Below are positions 26,722 to 34,860 of a stretch of DNA of 64,000 bases, piece after piece. The first letter of the stretch is position 1. Every line of letters begins with the position of its first letter. Where the stretch lies: NCBI GenBank assembly GCA_910588285.1, contig CAJUQB010000009.1:9427-73426 (forward strand). The letters run 5' to 3'. The notes under the pieces were generated by a model that saw only the letters and a list, made by a program, of their open reading frames with translations, did not search any database and was not told the origin of the DNA. The stretch is from an uncultured Lachnospiraceae bacterium. GTDB lineage: Bacteria > Bacillota > Clostridia > Lachnospirales > Lachnospiraceae. The translations under genes were made by a program, and so were the position numbers.

Positions 26722-28074
26722 ATGTCTAAAATCACGTTACATAACAGCAATCTTTCGGCAACTTATGTTTCCAATCAATTTATTGACCACTATATGACAT
26801 CTGCCAACGGAGAATATGTGAAGGTCTATCTCTACCTGCTGCGCTGTATGGGCTCCGACCACTGCAGCTTTTCCATCTCCTCCGCCGCAGATTTATTCGA
26901 GCATACGGAAAAGGACATTCAGCGCGCCCTGCTCTACTGGGAGAAAATGAAGCTTCTTCATCTGGAATATGATGCGGAAAAACACCTGTCTGCCATTCAG
27001 CTGCTGACTCCCGAGGAGGCAGCTGCCAGTGGACAGGCTGTGACCCCGGCCTGTGACAGGCAGCCGGCCCTCGGAAGCCAGGCTGACGCAGGTCCTGCGC
27101 CTTTGACGGCCGGCATCCCTGACGCCGGAACTTCGGCGCCTTTGACGGCCGGCAATCACCTTGCCGCCGGCAGCCAGGCGCCTCTGACGGCCGGCATCCC
27201 TGACGCTGCGGCCTTGGAACACCTGGCGGCCGGTATCCCCGCCGCCGGAACTTCGGCGCCTTTGGATGTCGGCATTCCTGCCGCTGCTGCCCCGGAACAC
27301 CTGATGTCCGGCATGCCGGCAGCAGCAGCTCCGGAGCCGTCGGCAGCCGGCAGCAGTACGGTAACTGCCCCGGCCCGGCCCGGCAGCTACACTGCCGCCC
27401 AGCTGGAGGAATTCCAGAAAAAGGAAGAGATCCGGGAGCTTCTGTTTGTGACGGAGCATTACCTGAAGCGTCCCCTGACGCCCACGGATATCAACACGAT
27501 CCTCTTTTGGTATGATGAGCTGGCCTTTCCGGAGGATCTGATCGAGTATCTGATCGAATACTGTGTAGGCCGCAGCCATACCAGCCTTTCGTATATGAAC
27601 AAAGTAGCCATAAGCTGGAAGGATACCGGCATCACCACCCTGGAGCGCGCCAAGCATACGGCCACTGCCTTCAGCCGCCTGCATTTTGCCGTAGTCCGGG
27701 CCCTGGGGATCCAGGGGCGCAACCTGATCCCTTCCGAGACGGCAATGATCCAGCGCTGGTCCAAAAGCTACGGCTTCTCCCTGGAGCTGATTGAGGAGGC
27801 CTGCCGGCGTACCATTGCGGCGACACACCACCCGAATTTTGACTATGCCGACGGGATTTTAAAGAGCTGGCACCAGCAGAAGGTCCACAATCTGTCGGAT
27901 GTCAGCCGGCTGGACCAGGCCTTCCAGAAGAACAGGCCTTCCGCCAACACCAGAAGAACGGCTGCCCCCAACAAGTTTAACAATTTTTCCCAGCGCAGCT
28001 ATGATTATGACAAGCTGGAGCAGCAGCTGTTGAGCCGTGCCGACACCCGTCAGGAGGAATTGTCATGCCGCTGA
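26722..28074 (+). CDS. DnaD-like primosomal protein with two DnaD C-terminal domains and a 13-residue-repeat linker
   Basis: The 450-residue protein has an N-terminal winged-helix-like region (residues ~1-95, DnaB/DnaD type), a low-complexity linker, and two DnaD-type domains (about 230-320, ending in YMNKVAISWKDTGI, a YxxxIxxxWxxxG-like motif; and about 335-400, ending NFDYADGILKSWHQQKV). In Firmicutes DnaD and DnaB help load the replicative helicase at origins and stalled forks. The linker (126-204) is built of six degenerate 13-residue units. RBS AGAGGTG precedes ATG 26722. The DnaC-like loader follows, and the DnaA-box array lies directly upstream. Confidence 0.88.
   Translation: MSKITLHNSNLSATYVSNQFIDHYMTSANGEYVKVYLYLLRCMGSDHCSFSISSAADLFEHTEKDIQRALLYWEKMKLLHLEYDAEKHLSAIQLLTPEEAAASGQAVTPACDRQPALGSQADAGPAPLTAGIPDAGTSAPLTAGNHLAAGSQAPLTAGIPDAAALEHLAAGIPAAGTSAPLDVGIPAAAAPEHLMSGMPAAAAPEPSAAGSSTVTAPARPGSYTAAQLEEFQKKEEIRELLFVTEHYLKRPLTPTDINTILFWYDELAFPEDLIEYLIEYCVGRSHTSLSYMNKVAISWKDTGITTLERAKHTATAFSRLHFAVVRALGIQGRNLIPSETAMIQRWSKSYGFSLELIEEACRRTIAATHHPNFDYADGILKSWHQQKVHNLSDVSRLDQAFQKNRPSANTRRTAAPNKFNNFSQRSYDYDKLEQQLLSRADTRQEELSCR
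27097..27333 (+). repeat. Six degenerate 39-bp repeats encoding the DnaD linker
   Basis: Units read APLTAGIPDAGTS, APLTAGNHLAAGSQ, APLTAGIPDAAAL, EHLAAGIPAAGTS, APLDVGIPAAAAP and EHLMSGMPAAAAP: 13 residues (one of 14). DNA identity between units is high enough to allow slippage. Confidence 0.85.
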
Positions 28075-28112
28075 CCAACACCCGTCAGGAGGAATTGCCA
28101 TGTCGCTGACCA
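28043..28112 (+). repeat. 35-bp tandem duplication of the dnaC ribosome-binding site and start
   Basis: Units 28043-28077 and 28078-28112 differ at two bases. Each carries AGGAGG and an ATG followed by a Leu-Thr codon pair. The first copy's ATG (28065) opens a 14-codon frame ending at 28109 (MPLTNTRQEELPCR); the second (28100) is the real start of the DnaC-like gene. The mini-frame re-encodes the QEEL.CR tail of the DnaD-like protein. Confidence 0.85.
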
Positions 28113-29086
28113 ACACGCAATATGATACCATCATGCGCCAGTATGAGGCCATCCGGATCCGGAACCGCCACCTGCTGGAGCAGCGCAAGGCCGAGGTATA
28201 TGAACGGCTCCCGCAGCTTCCCGAAATCGATGCCTCGATCTGTGGAACCTCCCTGGCCCATGCCAGGCGCCTGCTGGAGGGGGATGACAGCGCGCTGCCT
28301 GCGCTCCATGAGCAGCTGGCTGCTCTGACTGCCCAAAAGGCTTCCCTCTTATCCGGGGCCGGTTACCCTGCCGATTACCTGGACATGCCTTACCAGTGCC
28401 CGGACTGCCAGGATACCGGCTATTGCAATGGGGTAAAATGCCATTGCTTCCGCCAGGCTGCCATTGACCTGGTATACACCCAGTCCAATATCCGCAATAT
28501 TCTGGAACAGGAGAATTTTTCGACCTTTTCCTTCGCATACTATTCCAAGGATGCGCTGCCGGAAAATGGCGGCGTCTCGGCCTTTGATGCGGCCCATGCC
28601 GCGGTAAAGGCCTGCCGCAGCTTCATCCAGGACTTTGATTCTGCCTTCGGGAACCTGTTTCTCTACGGCAGCACCGGTGTGGGAAAGACCTTCCTCTCCA
28701 ACTGTGTGGCCAGGGAGCTTTTAGACAGCGGACATTCTGTGATCTATTTCACTGCTGCCCAGCTGTTTCAGCTTCTGGAGGCTGTCTCCTTCCATCGGGA
28801 CGAGGCTGACAGCAGCAGCTGCCAGAATCTGTTTGACTGTGATCTGCTGATTATTGACGATCTGGGAACGGAATTTGCCACCTCCTTTACTACCTCCCAG
28901 CTGTTTTTGTGCCTGAACGAACGGCTGCTCCGCCGCAAATCTACCATCATTTCCACGAACCTGAATATATCCCAGCTGGTGGAGCTTTATTCTGAGCGCA
29001 CCTTCTCCCGGATCACCAGCAGCTATACCATGGTCAAGCTGGTGGGCGCCGACATCCGGATCCTGAAAAAAATGCAGCGGCTGTAA
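28100..29086 (+). CDS. DnaC/DnaI-like helicase loader AAA+ ATPase
   Basis: The 328-residue protein has an N-terminal helical region, a Cys cluster (CPDCQDTGYCNGVKCHC, a likely zinc site as in DnaI) and an AAA+ core with Walker A GSTGVGKT, Walker B LLIIDDLGTEF and sensor 1 STIISTNLN. DnaI/DnaC proteins hold the replicative helicase and load it onto DNA. AGGAGG lies 8 bp before ATG 28100. The frame is open to 28037, but the upstream part lies in the 35-bp duplication. It overlaps the mini-frame and follows the DnaD-like gene, so the three are likely translationally coupled. Confidence 0.9.
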   Translation: MSLTNTQYDTIMRQYEAIRIRNRHLLEQRKAEVYERLPQLPEIDASICGTSLAHARRLLEGDDSALPALHEQLAALTAQKASLLSGAGYPADYLDMPYQCPDCQDTGYCNGVKCHCFRQAAIDLVYTQSNIRNILEQENFSTFSFAYYSKDALPENGGVSAFDAAHAAVKACRSFIQDFDSAFGNLFLYGSTGVGKTFLSNCVARELLDSGHSVIYFTAAQLFQLLEAVSFHRDEADSSSCQNLFDCDLLIIDDLGTEFATSFTTSQLFLCLNERLLRRKSTIISTNLNISQLVELYSERTFSRITSSYTMVKLVGADIRILKKMQRL

Positions 29087-29103
29087 TGGATGCAGAAATT
29101 GCA

Positions 29104-29132
29104 TTGAAAGACGTCAGGAGACGTGATATAAT
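29104..29132 (+). promoter_or_regulatory. Sigma-A promoter of prs
   Basis: TTGAAA (29104-29109), a 17-bp spacer and TATAAT (29127-29132) lie ~90 bp before the prs start. An imperfect palindrome ACGTC..GACGT sits in the spacer. Confidence 0.65.
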
Positions 29133-29218
29133 GAATCGTTCTATAAAATCTATGGATCCCTGGATCCAATTAGATATTAGGAAACCAATTAATACCAATG
29201 AATCTATGGAGGAATTCT

Positions 29219-30400
29219 ATGCAGCACGATGAAAGAAATCTGGAAACGATTCCCGCCGGCTCCCTGGGCCTGATCGCTCTGGAAAGCTGCCGTGAAATCG
29301 GCGAGAAAGTGGACAAGTATCTGGTAAAATGGCGGTATACCAGAGAGCATGAGCATGAGGGCAATATTGCCTTCAAGGGATATCAGCGGGACACCTATAA
29401 TATCGGCGTTTCTGTCCCCCGTTTCGGTACCGGAGAAGCCAAGGGTACACTGAAGGAGTCTGTCCGGGGATACGATATCTTTATCCTGGTGGATGTGACC
29501 AACTACAGCCTGACCTACACGGTCAGCGGCCACAGGAACCACATGTCTCCGGACGACCACTATGCAGATCTCAAGCGTGTAATCTCTGCCATCGGCGGTA
29601 AGGCACGCAGGATTACGGTAATCATGCCGTTTTTGTATGAGAGCCGCCAGCATAAGCGTACCGGCCGGGAATCCTTAGACTGTGCCAATGCCCTGCAGGA
29701 GCTGACCTCCATGGGTGTGGACAATATCATTACCTTTGATGCCCATGACCCCCGTGTGGAAAATGCCATTCCGCTGTACGGCTTTGAGACCGTCCAGCCG
29801 GCCTATCAGTTTATCAAGGGTATCCTAAGCAGTGTAAAAGACTTAAAGATTGACAGTGATCATATGATGGTGGTCAGCCCGGACGAGGGGGGCACCAACC
29901 GCGCCATTTATCTGGCCAACGTGCTGGGGTTGGATATGGGGATGTTCTACAAACGACGGGATTACAGCAAGATCGTAGACGGCCGCAACCCGATTGTTGC
30001 GCATGAATTCCTGGGTTCCTCCGTAGAAGGCAAGGACATTTTTATTATTGACGACATGATCTCCTCCGGCGACAGTATGATTGACGTTGCCACAGAGCTG
30101 AAAAAGCGCAAGGCCAGCCGCATTTTTGTAATCTCCACCTTCGGACTGTTTACCAACGGTCTGGCCAAGTTTGACACGGCAGTGGAGAATGGCCTGATTT
30201 ACAAGGTTGTAACCACCAATCTGATCTATCAGCACCCGGAGCTTCTCAGCCGCCCCTATTATATCAGCTGCGACATGAGCAAATATATCGCATACATCAT
30301 TGATACCTTGAACCACGACGTATCCATCAGCGATCTTCTGGATCCCTATGACCGGATCGAATCTCTGGTATCACGGTACAAGAACGGCGAGGATTTTTAG
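29219..30400 (+). CDS. prs: Ribose-phosphate pyrophosphokinase, clostridial long type
   Basis: PRPP synthetase makes PRPP from ribose-5-phosphate and ATP for nucleotide, His and Trp synthesis. Motifs are HDPRVENAIP (the metal-site region), SPDEGGTNRA and IIDDMISSGDSMID (the PRPP-binding loop). At 393 residues it is longer than the usual ~315-residue enzyme; this longer form is common in Clostridia. The upstream in-frame codons to 29198 are less likely: GGAGG precedes ATG 29219 with good spacing. It has its own promoter and a strong terminator. Confidence 0.92.
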   Translation: MQHDERNLETIPAGSLGLIALESCREIGEKVDKYLVKWRYTREHEHEGNIAFKGYQRDTYNIGVSVPRFGTGEAKGTLKESVRGYDIFILVDVTNYSLTYTVSGHRNHMSPDDHYADLKRVISAIGGKARRITVIMPFLYESRQHKRTGRESLDCANALQELTSMGVDNIITFDAHDPRVENAIPLYGFETVQPAYQFIKGILSSVKDLKIDSDHMMVVSPDEGGTNRAIYLANVLGLDMGMFYKRRDYSKIVDGRNPIVAHEFLGSSVEGKDIFIIDDMISSGDSMIDVATELKKRKASRIFVISTFGLFTNGLAKFDTAVENGLIYKVVTTNLIYQHPELLSRPYYISCDMSKYIAYIIDTLNHDVSISDLLDPYDRIESLVSRYKNGEDF

Positions 30401-30424
30401 CTTCTTTCTTGGGCCTGTGCATCT

Positions 30425-30465
30425 AAAAGGAGCCCGGCAGATAGCGCTCTGCCGGGCTCCTTTTT
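30425..30465. terminator. Strong terminator between prs and the HPr-like gene
   Basis: A perfect 17-bp stem (30425-30441 with 30448-30464) with a TAGCGC loop and flanking A and T runs serves both convergent genes. Confidence 0.92.
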
Positions 30466-30491
30466 CCTCCCGTAATGATACCTGTATATGG

Positions 30492-30746
30492 TTACTGACA
30501 GACCAGAAACTTCTCCATAGCAGAAATAGCCGCTTCCTCATCACTGCCGTCCGCCACAATATTAATGCTCATTCCCTTGCAGGGATTAAAGGCCATAATC
30601 CCCATAATGCTCTTGGCATTAATCCGTTTCTCTTCACTCTCCAGTATGATCTCACTGTTGAATTGGCATGCAACCTGTACCAGCTCAGCGATCGGGTTTT
30701 CATGTTCCTTTTCCACATTTGATACGGTCACCTGTTTTTCACTCAT
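30492..30746 (-). CDS. HPr-like phosphocarrier protein lacking Arg17
   Basis: The 84-residue protein aligns along HPr of the sugar phosphotransferase system. The phosphorylated His is at position 15 and the regulatory Ser at 46 (AKSIMGIMAF), both in their usual places. However, the normal HARP context is HENP: Ala16 is Glu and the conserved Arg17, which helps transfer phosphate, is Asn. It may be a regulatory HPr paralogue like Crh or a partner of another phosphoryl donor. It is alone on its strand. Confidence 0.8.
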   Translation of the reverse strand: MSEKQVTVSNVEKEHENPIAELVQVACQFNSEIILESEEKRINAKSIMGIMAFNPCKGMSINIVADGSDEEAAISAMEKFLVCQ

Positions 30747-30911
30747 ATCCTCTTCCTCATCTTTCTAACATAACGATAAGCTTTATTGTTCTCACATTCT
30801 TGAAATATACAACAAAATTCGCGTTTTGGCAATATGAATTTTAGAAATCTGTTCACTTTCCACGAAAGAATATCCTTTTCCGGCAGAAAAACTATACATT
30901 TTTTCCCCCAC

Positions 30912-30939
30912 TTTTTCTGGTACAAAAGTACCAGAAAAA
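30912..30939. repeat. Perfect 12-bp inverted repeat downstream of the CDF gene
   Basis: TTTTTCTGGTAC (30912-30923) and GTACCAGAAAAA (30928-30939) flank AAAA. It lies 30 bp past the CDF stop. There is no separate T-run, so it is an inverted repeat or an unusual terminator. Confidence 0.6.
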
Positions 30940-30971
30940 TACTCCTTTCATTGCATTCTATCCTGTCAGGC

Positions 30972-32147
30972 TTATTCCTTCCTATATGCTTTATCCACCT
31001 GAACCACACAAAAATGCTGCTCTCCAAGCTTGCCTGCCACAAGCTCCTGTACGGCTGCTACAACCTCCTCATCCGTCATCCGAAACCGAAAGGGCACCAC
31101 AATGTCAAAAATCAGATTGGTGTGGGTAGGGCCTGATACCACCCTAAAATCATGCATGGATATGTGGGGATCTATCTCAAGGAGCGTTTCTGCCACGGCT
31201 TCCCGCAGGAAATTGATATGCGCATCCTCCGTCACCACCGGGTCCATGTGAATCACTGCGTCGCAGTGCAGCTCCCTGCGCAGCTGGTTCTCAATATTGT
31301 CAATGGCATCATGGAGGGTCAGCAGATCCCCGTCTGCCGGAATCTCTGCATGGAGGGAAATCATACGGCGGCCCGGGCCGTAATCATGGACAATCAGATC
31401 ATGGAGCCCGCGCACCTGTGGATGGGCCATGACCAGGTCCTCGATCTGATGCACAAATGCCTCATCCGGCGCCTGACCCAGCAGCGGATCCAGAGTCTCC
31501 TTGGCCGCCCGGATGCCTGAGTAGAAAATAAAGGCCCCAACCAGAACCCCGCAGCAGCCATCCAGATACAGGCCGGTATATTTTCCTATCAGGGACGCTG
31601 CCAGCACCGCCAGAGTGGCCATGCAGTCGCTGAGACTGTCCATGGCGGTCGCCCGCATAGCGGCAGAATCAATCTGGCCGCCGATTCTGCGATTGTAGTA
31701 AAACATGTAGAGCTTCACCAGAATGGACACTGCAAGGATCACCAATGCCATTGTGCCGTACTCCACCGGAGCCGGGGTCCAAATCTTCTCCGCAGAGCTC
31801 TTTATAAGCTCCACAGCCATCAGAAGAATCGCCCCTGACACTATCAATCCCGACACATACTCGATCCGCCCATGGCCAAAGGGATGGCCGCTGTCCGGCT
31901 TTGCCCCTGCCAACTGGAATCCCAGCAGCGTCACCACCGAGGAGCCGGCATCCGACAGATTATTGAATGCATCTGCCGTAATGGAGATAGCCCCGGTCAA
32001 GGTGCCGGCCAGGAACTTCCCAAAAAACAAGCAGACATTCAGAAATATCCCCACGCCTCCGCACAGGATCCCATATGCCTTCCGCACCCTGGGCTCCTCC
32101 TTGTTCTCCCTTCCTTTGATCAGTAATTTTGCCAAACACTCAATCAT
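30972..32147 (-). CDS. Cation diffusion facilitator (CDF) metal transporter
   Basis: The 391-residue protein has about six membrane helices, the paired Asp site ADAFNNLSDAGSS (helix II), HPFGHGRIEY in the connecting loop and a DSLSDC site in helix V. A long His-containing cytoplasmic C-terminal domain follows. CDF proteins export divalent metals (Zn, Mn, Fe, Co) in exchange for protons. The metal cannot be decided from motifs read by eye. It is separated by ~120 bp from the divergent germination gene. Confidence 0.92.
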   Translation of the reverse strand: MIECLAKLLIKGRENKEEPRVRKAYGILCGGVGIFLNVCLFFGKFLAGTLTGAISITADAFNNLSDAGSSVVTLLGFQLAGAKPDSGHPFGHGRIEYVSGLIVSGAILLMAVELIKSSAEKIWTPAPVEYGTMALVILAVSILVKLYMFYYNRRIGGQIDSAAMRATAMDSLSDCMATLAVLAASLIGKYTGLYLDGCCGVLVGAFIFYSGIRAAKETLDPLLGQAPDEAFVHQIEDLVMAHPQVRGLHDLIVHDYGPGRRMISLHAEIPADGDLLTLHDAIDNIENQLRRELHCDAVIHMDPVVTEDAHINFLREAVAETLLEIDPHISMHDFRVVSGPTHTNLIFDIVVPFRFRMTDEEVVAAVQELVAGKLGEQHFCVVQVDKAYRKE

Positions 32148-32267
32148 AAAGCTTCCCCTTTTTACAGTTTCCTTTTATTTTAATTCATTCCGGCACAAAA
32201 GGCAAATGTATATTTCCCCTGTCTTTGGCAAAAATAAATCATACCAAAAAGTCCGAAAGGAATCCAT

Positions 32268-33686
32268 ATGAAATCAGATATTTCCCAAAAAATGAAAGAT
32301 AACTTTAATATTTTCAATGAGCGGATGCATGTAAATGAGAACTTTGATATCATCTCCCGTGTCATCACCATTGGCAACCGGGCCTGCTGCCTCTATGTCA
32401 TCGACGGGCTGAACAAGGATGAGATTCTGGAAAAGATCCTGGAATTTTTTTATCGTATTCCAGAGAAGGATATGCCGGATAATGCCTGGGACTTCTCCCA
32501 GCTGCTGATTCCTTACGGCGAGGTGGACCTCTATACGGACATAGACGAAACGATTACCATGCTGCTGTCCGGCGTTCCCATCCTGCTGGTGGACGGCTAC
32601 CTTCAGGCTCTGGCCATTGACTTCCGTACCTATCCGGCCCGGGGCGTGGAAGAGCCGGAGAAGGATAAGGTGCTGCGAGGCTCCAAGGACGGCTTCGTGG
32701 AGACCATTGTGTTCAATACCGCCCTGATCCGCCGTCGGATCCGCCATCCGGATCTGATGATGGAGATCACCTCCGTGGGGGACAGTTCCCATACGGATAT
32801 TGTCCTTTCCTACATGAAGGGCCGTGCCGACGAAAAATTTCTGAGAAAAATCAGGGATCGCCTGAATCGGATCCGGGTGGATGCCCTCACCATGAATACG
32901 GAAAGCCTGGCAGAATGTCTCTTTGATAACCGATGGTGGAATCCCTTTCCCAAGTTCAAATATACGGAGCGGCCGGATACGGCGGCGGCAGCGATCCTGG
33001 AGGGCAGCATTATCATCCTCATCGACAATTCTCCCTCTGCCATGGTCCTGCCCTCCACCCTCTTTGAGATCACCGAGGAGGCGGACGATTATTATTTCCC
33101 GCCGCTCACCGGCACCTATCTGCGGCTGTCCCGGCTGCTGATCAACCTGGTGGCGCTGTTTTTCACGCCTCTGTGGCTGCTTCTCATGCATCACCCGGAA
33201 TGGGTTCCTGGGGGGCTGGCCTTTATCCAGATCACAGAGCCAGTCAATGTTCCCCTGGTAATCCAGCTGCTGATCCTGGAATTTGCCATTGACGGCTTAA
33301 AGCTGGCCTCCATGAACACCCCAAGCATGCTCAGCACGCCCTTAAGCGTGGTGGCAGGTATTGTGCTGGGGGACTTCACGGTCAGCTCCGGCTGGTTCAA
33401 TTCCGAGACCATGCTCTACATGGCCTTTGTGGCCATCGCAAACTACTCCCAGGCCAGCTATGAGCTGGGCTATGCCCTGAAATTCCTCAGGATGTTGATG
33501 CTGATCCTCACCGGCCTGTTTGATTTCTGGGGCCTGGCTGCAGGGGTTGTGATCACACTGCTGGCCCTGCTGTGCAACCGTACCCTCTCAGGCCAAAGCT
33601 ATCTCTATCCGCTGATTCCCTTCCGGGGCCGGGAGCTTATGCGCAGGTTCCTAAGAATCCCCCTTCCCAAGACCAGGAGCCGGTAG
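32268..33686 (+). CDS. GerA family spore germination protein (GerAA/SpoVAF-like)
   Basis: The 472-residue protein has a ~290-residue soluble N-terminal region and about five membrane helices near the C-terminus, the layout of the A subunit of germinant receptors and of SpoVAF. Diagnostic segments are VFNTALIRRRIRHPDL, EGSIIILIDNSPSAMVLPSTLFE and FAIDGLKLASMNTPSMLSTPLSVVAGIVLGDF. These proteins act in the spore inner membrane in germinant sensing. No B or C subunit is adjacent, which fits an orphan or a SpoVAF-like protein. AAAGGAA precedes ATG 32268. Confidence 0.85.
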   Translation: MKSDISQKMKDNFNIFNERMHVNENFDIISRVITIGNRACCLYVIDGLNKDEILEKILEFFYRIPEKDMPDNAWDFSQLLIPYGEVDLYTDIDETITMLLSGVPILLVDGYLQALAIDFRTYPARGVEEPEKDKVLRGSKDGFVETIVFNTALIRRRIRHPDLMMEITSVGDSSHTDIVLSYMKGRADEKFLRKIRDRLNRIRVDALTMNTESLAECLFDNRWWNPFPKFKYTERPDTAAAAILEGSIIILIDNSPSAMVLPSTLFEITEEADDYYFPPLTGTYLRLSRLLINLVALFFTPLWLLLMHHPEWVPGGLAFIQITEPVNVPLVIQLLILEFAIDGLKLASMNTPSMLSTPLSVVAGIVLGDFTVSSGWFNSETMLYMAFVAIANYSQASYELGYALKFLRMLMLILTGLFDFWGLAAGVVITLLALLCNRTLSGQSYLYPLIPFRGRELMRRFLRIPLPKTRSR

Positions 33687-33749
33687 CTGCCTTACGGCCT
33701 GCCCCGGGCCGATGTCTTCCCAGGAACCCATGTCTCCTGACGACAGACT

Positions 33750-34682
33750 CTATTCCTGGAACAGGGGTGTGGAATAATACCGATCCCCGCTGTCCGGCAG
33801 CAGCGCAACAATGGTTTTCCCTTGATTCACCGGCCTCCTTGCCAGCCGGATGGCTGCCTCCAAGGCTGCGCCGGAGGAGATGCCCACCAGGATGCCCTCC
33901 TTCCTGGCCATCAGCTTACCGGCCGCAAAGGCTTCCTCATTCTCAACGGTCATAATCTCGTCATAAACAGATCTGTTCAGCACTTCCGGCACAAAGCCTG
34001 CACCGATCCCCTGGATCTTGTGGGCGCCTGCCCTCCCCTGAGATAATACCGGCGAGGAGGCCGGCTCCATGGCCACCACCTGCACCTTGGGGTTTTGGGA
34101 TTTCAGGTACTCTCCCACACCGGTGATTGTCCCCCCTGTGCCAATGCCTGCCACAAAGATATCCACCTGTCCCTCCGTATCCTCCCAGATCTCCGGGCCG
34201 GTTCCGCTCCTGTGGGCCATGGGGTTCGCCGGATTGACAAACTGGCCTGCCAGGAAGCTTCCGGGAATCTCCGCCGCCAGCTCCCGGGCGCGCTCAATGG
34301 CACCGCTCATGCCTCTGGCTCCGTCCGTCAGCACCAGCTGTGCCCCATAGGCCTTCAGAATATTCCGCCGCTCCACACTCATGGACTCCGGCATGGTCAG
34401 CACCACCCGGTATCCCTTCACCGCCGCAATGGCTGCCAGGCCGATCCCCGTATTGCCTGATGTAGGCTCTATGATGGTGGCCCCGGGCTTCAAAACCCCG
34501 CTGCGCTCCGCCTCCTCAATCATCTTCTTGGCCACCCTGTCCTTGACGCTGCCTGCCGGGTTGAAATACTCAAGCTTCGCCAGAAGCCTGACCGAAAGCC
34601 CCAGCTCCTTCTCAATCTGCAAAAGCTCCACCAGGGGCGTATGCCCCACCAATTCCACTGCACCTTTATAAATTTTTCCCAT
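33750..34682 (-). CDS. cysK: Cysteine synthase (O-acetylserine sulfhydrylase)
   Basis: The 310-residue PLP enzyme makes cysteine from O-acetylserine and sulfide. Motifs are HTPLVEL, the PLP-lysine segment NPAGSVKDRVAKKM, SGNTGIGLA and the phosphate-binding GTGGTITGVG; SSGAA follows near the end. The frame is open to 34760, but ATG 34682 (MGKIYKGAVELVGHTPL) is preferred, with AAGGGGATC upstream and a perfect promoter 48 bp before it. The next gene is a divergent AGCS symporter. Confidence 0.93.
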   Translation of the reverse strand: MGKIYKGAVELVGHTPLVELLQIEKELGLSVRLLAKLEYFNPAGSVKDRVAKKMIEEAERSGVLKPGATIIEPTSGNTGIGLAAIAAVKGYRVVLTMPESMSVERRNILKAYGAQLVLTDGARGMSGAIERARELAAEIPGSFLAGQFVNPANPMAHRSGTGPEIWEDTEGQVDIFVAGIGTGGTITGVGEYLKSQNPKVQVVAMEPASSPVLSQGRAGAHKIQGIGAGFVPEVLNRSVYDEIMTVENEEAFAAGKLMARKEGILVGISSGAALEAAIRLARRPVNQGKTIVALLPDSGDRYYSTPLFQE

Positions 34683-34728
34683 AATGATCCCCTTTATAAT
34701 TCCTACACATTGACTATGATTTATTAGC

Positions 34729-34757
34729 ATTATAGTACTGCCGTACCTCTTTGTCAA
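34729..34757 (-). promoter_or_regulatory. Perfect consensus sigma-A promoter of cysK
   Basis: On the minus strand TTGACA (34752-34757) and TATAAT (34729-34734) are separated by exactly 17 bp. A short palindrome (GTACGGCAGTAC) lies in the spacer and could hold a repressor. Confidence 0.85.
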
Positions 34758-34805
34758 CATATTTCTTCCGGCTTACTCATAAACTGGTAAAAATGGCCGG
34801 ATGCC

Positions 34806-34838
34806 GTTACTGGAGCACCCGTAAGTGTGAACAGTAAC
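34806..34838. repeat. Short inverted repeat upstream of the AGCS gene
   Basis: GTTACTG (34806-34812) pairs with CAGTAAC (34832-34838). Its CCCGTAAGTGTGAACAGTAAC word resembles parts of the element at 51640-51805, suggesting a dispersed intergenic repeat. Confidence 0.45.
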
Positions 34839-34860
34839 TAACAATCCTCCAGCTGCTTTT

